Positions 14,048 through 15,219 of a stretch of DNA of 15,219 nt are shown piece by piece; position 1 is the first letter of the stretch, and every line of letters begins with the position of its first letter. Under the pieces are notes generated by a model, which saw only the letters and a list, made by a program, of their open reading frames with translations, was not told the DNA's origin and did not search any database. Location of the stretch: the NCBI GenBank assembly GCA_964414205.1, contig CAYPVP010000036.1:1-15219 (forward strand), read 5' to 3'. Both the position numbers and the translations under genes were made by a program. Source of the stretch: STD2-102 sp964414205 (GTDB taxonomy: Bacteria > Bacillota > Clostridia > Christensenellales > CAG-917).

Positions 14048-15097
14048 TTATTTTTCAATGACTTCCGTTTCTGACTTTTTTTTGTTTTCAATTTCAAAGG
14101 CATTGACTCCTGCTGAAATTTTTTCTACAATTCCTGCTTTTTGCAGTTGAACGGCTTGCAAAATTGATGCAGTGATTGATTTTGCTTTTGATGCACCATG
14201 AGATTTAACAACAACTTTGTTGACTCCCAAGAAACAAGCACCACCCTTTTCGTTGTAGTCAAGTTGCTTTTTGACAAATTTCAAAGCAGGCATCATCAAA
14301 CCTGCACCGATTTTTGTTCGCAAGCCACCATCATTGATTCCTTTCTTCAACAAAGAAAACAATGCTCCTGCCGTTCCCTCACAAGTTTTGAGTGCAATGT
14401 TTCCATCAAAGCCATCAGCAACGACAACATCAAATTGACCACTCAACAAATCTCGCGCCTCGCAATTACCAACAAAATTCAAAGAACTCTGTTTGAGCAT
14501 TGCAAAAGTTTCTTGCGACAAGGCGTTTCCTTTTTTGTCTTCGACTCCGTTTGATAGCAAGCCGATTTTAGGATTTTCAACACCGACCATAGCCGATGAA
14601 AATGCTGAACCCATGATTCCAAAATGCAAAAGATTGATTGGTTTGCAATCGACATTTGCTCCACAATCACACAAAACAACACTTTTGTTTTCATCAACTG
14701 TTGGCAAAATTGGAGCAAGTGCAGGACGAGAAACACCCTTAATTCTTTTCAATTTTAAAAATGCACCTGTCAACACAGCCCCTGTGCTTCCAGCCGAAAC
14801 CATGACAGTTTCATCTTTGCATTCATTCATAAAGTCAAATGCTTTGACCAATGAAGAATTTTTCTTTGTTTTGATTGCCATTGTTGGACTTTCATTGTTG
14901 GAAATGACTTCTTTTGCATCAACAATTGAAATTCTTTTTTCATCATATGTTTGATTTTCAAGTTCTTTCTTGATTTTTTCTTCATCACCAAACAAAACAA
15001 TGTCAAATTCATTTGATTTTTTCAAAGATTCCAATGCTCCCAAAACAATTTCTTTTGGCGCATAATCTCCACCAAAAGCATCAAGTGCTACTTTCAT
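14048..15097 (-). CDS. plsX: Phosphate acyltransferase PlsX
   Basis: PlsX makes acyl-phosphate from acyl-ACP, the acyl donor for PlsY in phosphatidic acid synthesis. The 349-residue protein starts with the family signature VALDAFGGDYAPKEIVLGA and keeps the conserved segments SNNESPTMAIKTKKNSS, VSAGSTGAVLTGA, CDCGANVDCKP, NCEARDLLSG, DVVVADGFDGNIALK and HGASKAKSI. It is slightly longer than usual because of a lysine/glutamate-rich tail. ATG at 15097 has GGAG at 15105-15108. It heads a plsX-rnc unit without fabD, fabG or acpP, unlike Bacillus. Confidence 0.98.
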   Translation of the reverse strand: MKVALDAFGGDYAPKEIVLGALESLKKSNEFDIVLFGDEEKIKKELENQTYDEKRISIVDAKEVISNNESPTMAIKTKKNSSLVKAFDFMNECKDETVMVSAGSTGAVLTGAFLKLKRIKGVSRPALAPILPTVDENKSVVLCDCGANVDCKPINLLHFGIMGSAFSSAMVGVENPKIGLLSNGVEDKKGNALSQETFAMLKQSSLNFVGNCEARDLLSGQFDVVVADGFDGNIALKTCEGTAGALFSLLKKGINDGGLRTKIGAGLMMPALKFVKKQLDYNEKGGACFLGVNKVVVKSHGASKAKSITASILQAVQLQKAGIVEKISAGVNAFEIENKKKSETEVIEK

Positions 15098-15123
15098 ATC
15101 TAGTCTCCAAATTTTTATTGTTT

Positions 15124-15153
15124 ATTATACCACATTTTTCCAAAATGAAACAA
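15124..15153 (-). promoter_or_regulatory. Promoter of plsX-rnc
   Basis: The -10 is the consensus TATAAT (15124-15129) with an extended TG (TGG before the -10). The -35 is weak: TTGTTT (15148-15153) with an 18-base spacer. The leader is only about 20 bases. No FapR-type operator was recognised. The remaining bases to the right edge (15154-15219) hold no supportable gene. Confidence 0.75.
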
Positions 15154-15219
15154 CTCAATTCGTTTCAAACAAAATGTAAAATAATTTTTAATTTTAAAAT
15201 TGAGAATATATTTGTGTGG

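Noticed and set aside
15154..15204. Inverted repeat (15154-15160 with 15198-15204) upstream of plsX as a FapR-type operator
   Set aside because: The 7-base arms are 37 bases apart and do not resemble the known FapR site; it lies upstream of the promoter rather than over it.
15115..15219. Possible 3' end of a gene entering from the right edge on the minus strand
   Set aside because: One frame stays open for about 34 codons to a TAA near 15115-15117, but it runs through the plsX promoter, encodes an unremarkable AT-driven sequence and matches nothing I recognise.

Overview
The window reads as a chromosomal housekeeping region from a low-GC, AT-rich Bacillota (Firmicutes) bacterium, most likely an uncultured Clostridia-type lineage. 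The signs are strong GGAGG-type ribosome binding sites, ylxM next to ffh, the smc-ftsY pair, a putative Firmicutes-type L19 leader RNA, and several genes ending in TGA (yraN, rnhB, trmD, rimM, ylxM, ftsY). Those TGA stops mean the standard code is used and argue against a mollicute such as Mycoplasma. All 15 genes lie on the minus strand, so transcription runs from right to left. No tRNA, rRNA, insertion sequence, prophage or CRISPR array is visible.

In transcription order the layout resolves into five units, each with a recognisable promoter and most with a terminator. (1) plsX-rnc: phospholipid acyl transfer and RNase III. (2) smc-ftsY: chromosome organisation and the SRP receptor. (3) ylxM-ffh-rpsP-khpA-rimM-trmD: SRP core, ribosomal protein S16, a KH RNA-binding protein, the S16-associated 30S assembly factor and the tRNA m1G37 methyltransferase. 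(4) rbgA-rnhB-yraN: 50S assembly GTPase, RNase HII and a nuclease-fold protein. (5) rplS plus a 740-residue membrane protein: L19 behind its own leader RNA, followed by the only non-housekeeping gene here.

The genes are a coherent growth set of ribosome parts and maturation factors, tRNA modification, co-translational membrane targeting (Ffh and FtsY, both in the window), chromosome segregation and lipid synthesis. Units 3 and 4 start behind promoters of their own. Unit 3's promoter lies inside a terminator that would stop read-through from unit 2, so unit 3 appears insulated from its upstream neighbour.

No new multi-gene system is visible. The points that depart from the ordinary are: a GT-C-like membrane protein with a carbohydrate-binding-like domain whose usual active-site motifs look eroded; rplS displaced from its usual place after trmD together with its leader; the ylxM promoter overlapping a terminator stem; terminator hairpins that contain or abut stop codons; a 21-bp coding repeat at the end of rbgA; and operator-like repeats in front of rplS and smc. 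Starts of smc, rbgA and khpA were moved on ribosome-binding-site and family evidence. No stretch over 300 bases lacks a gene. The largest gap (2762-3024) holds the rplS promoter and leader. The right edge (15154-15219) shows no recognisable gene.
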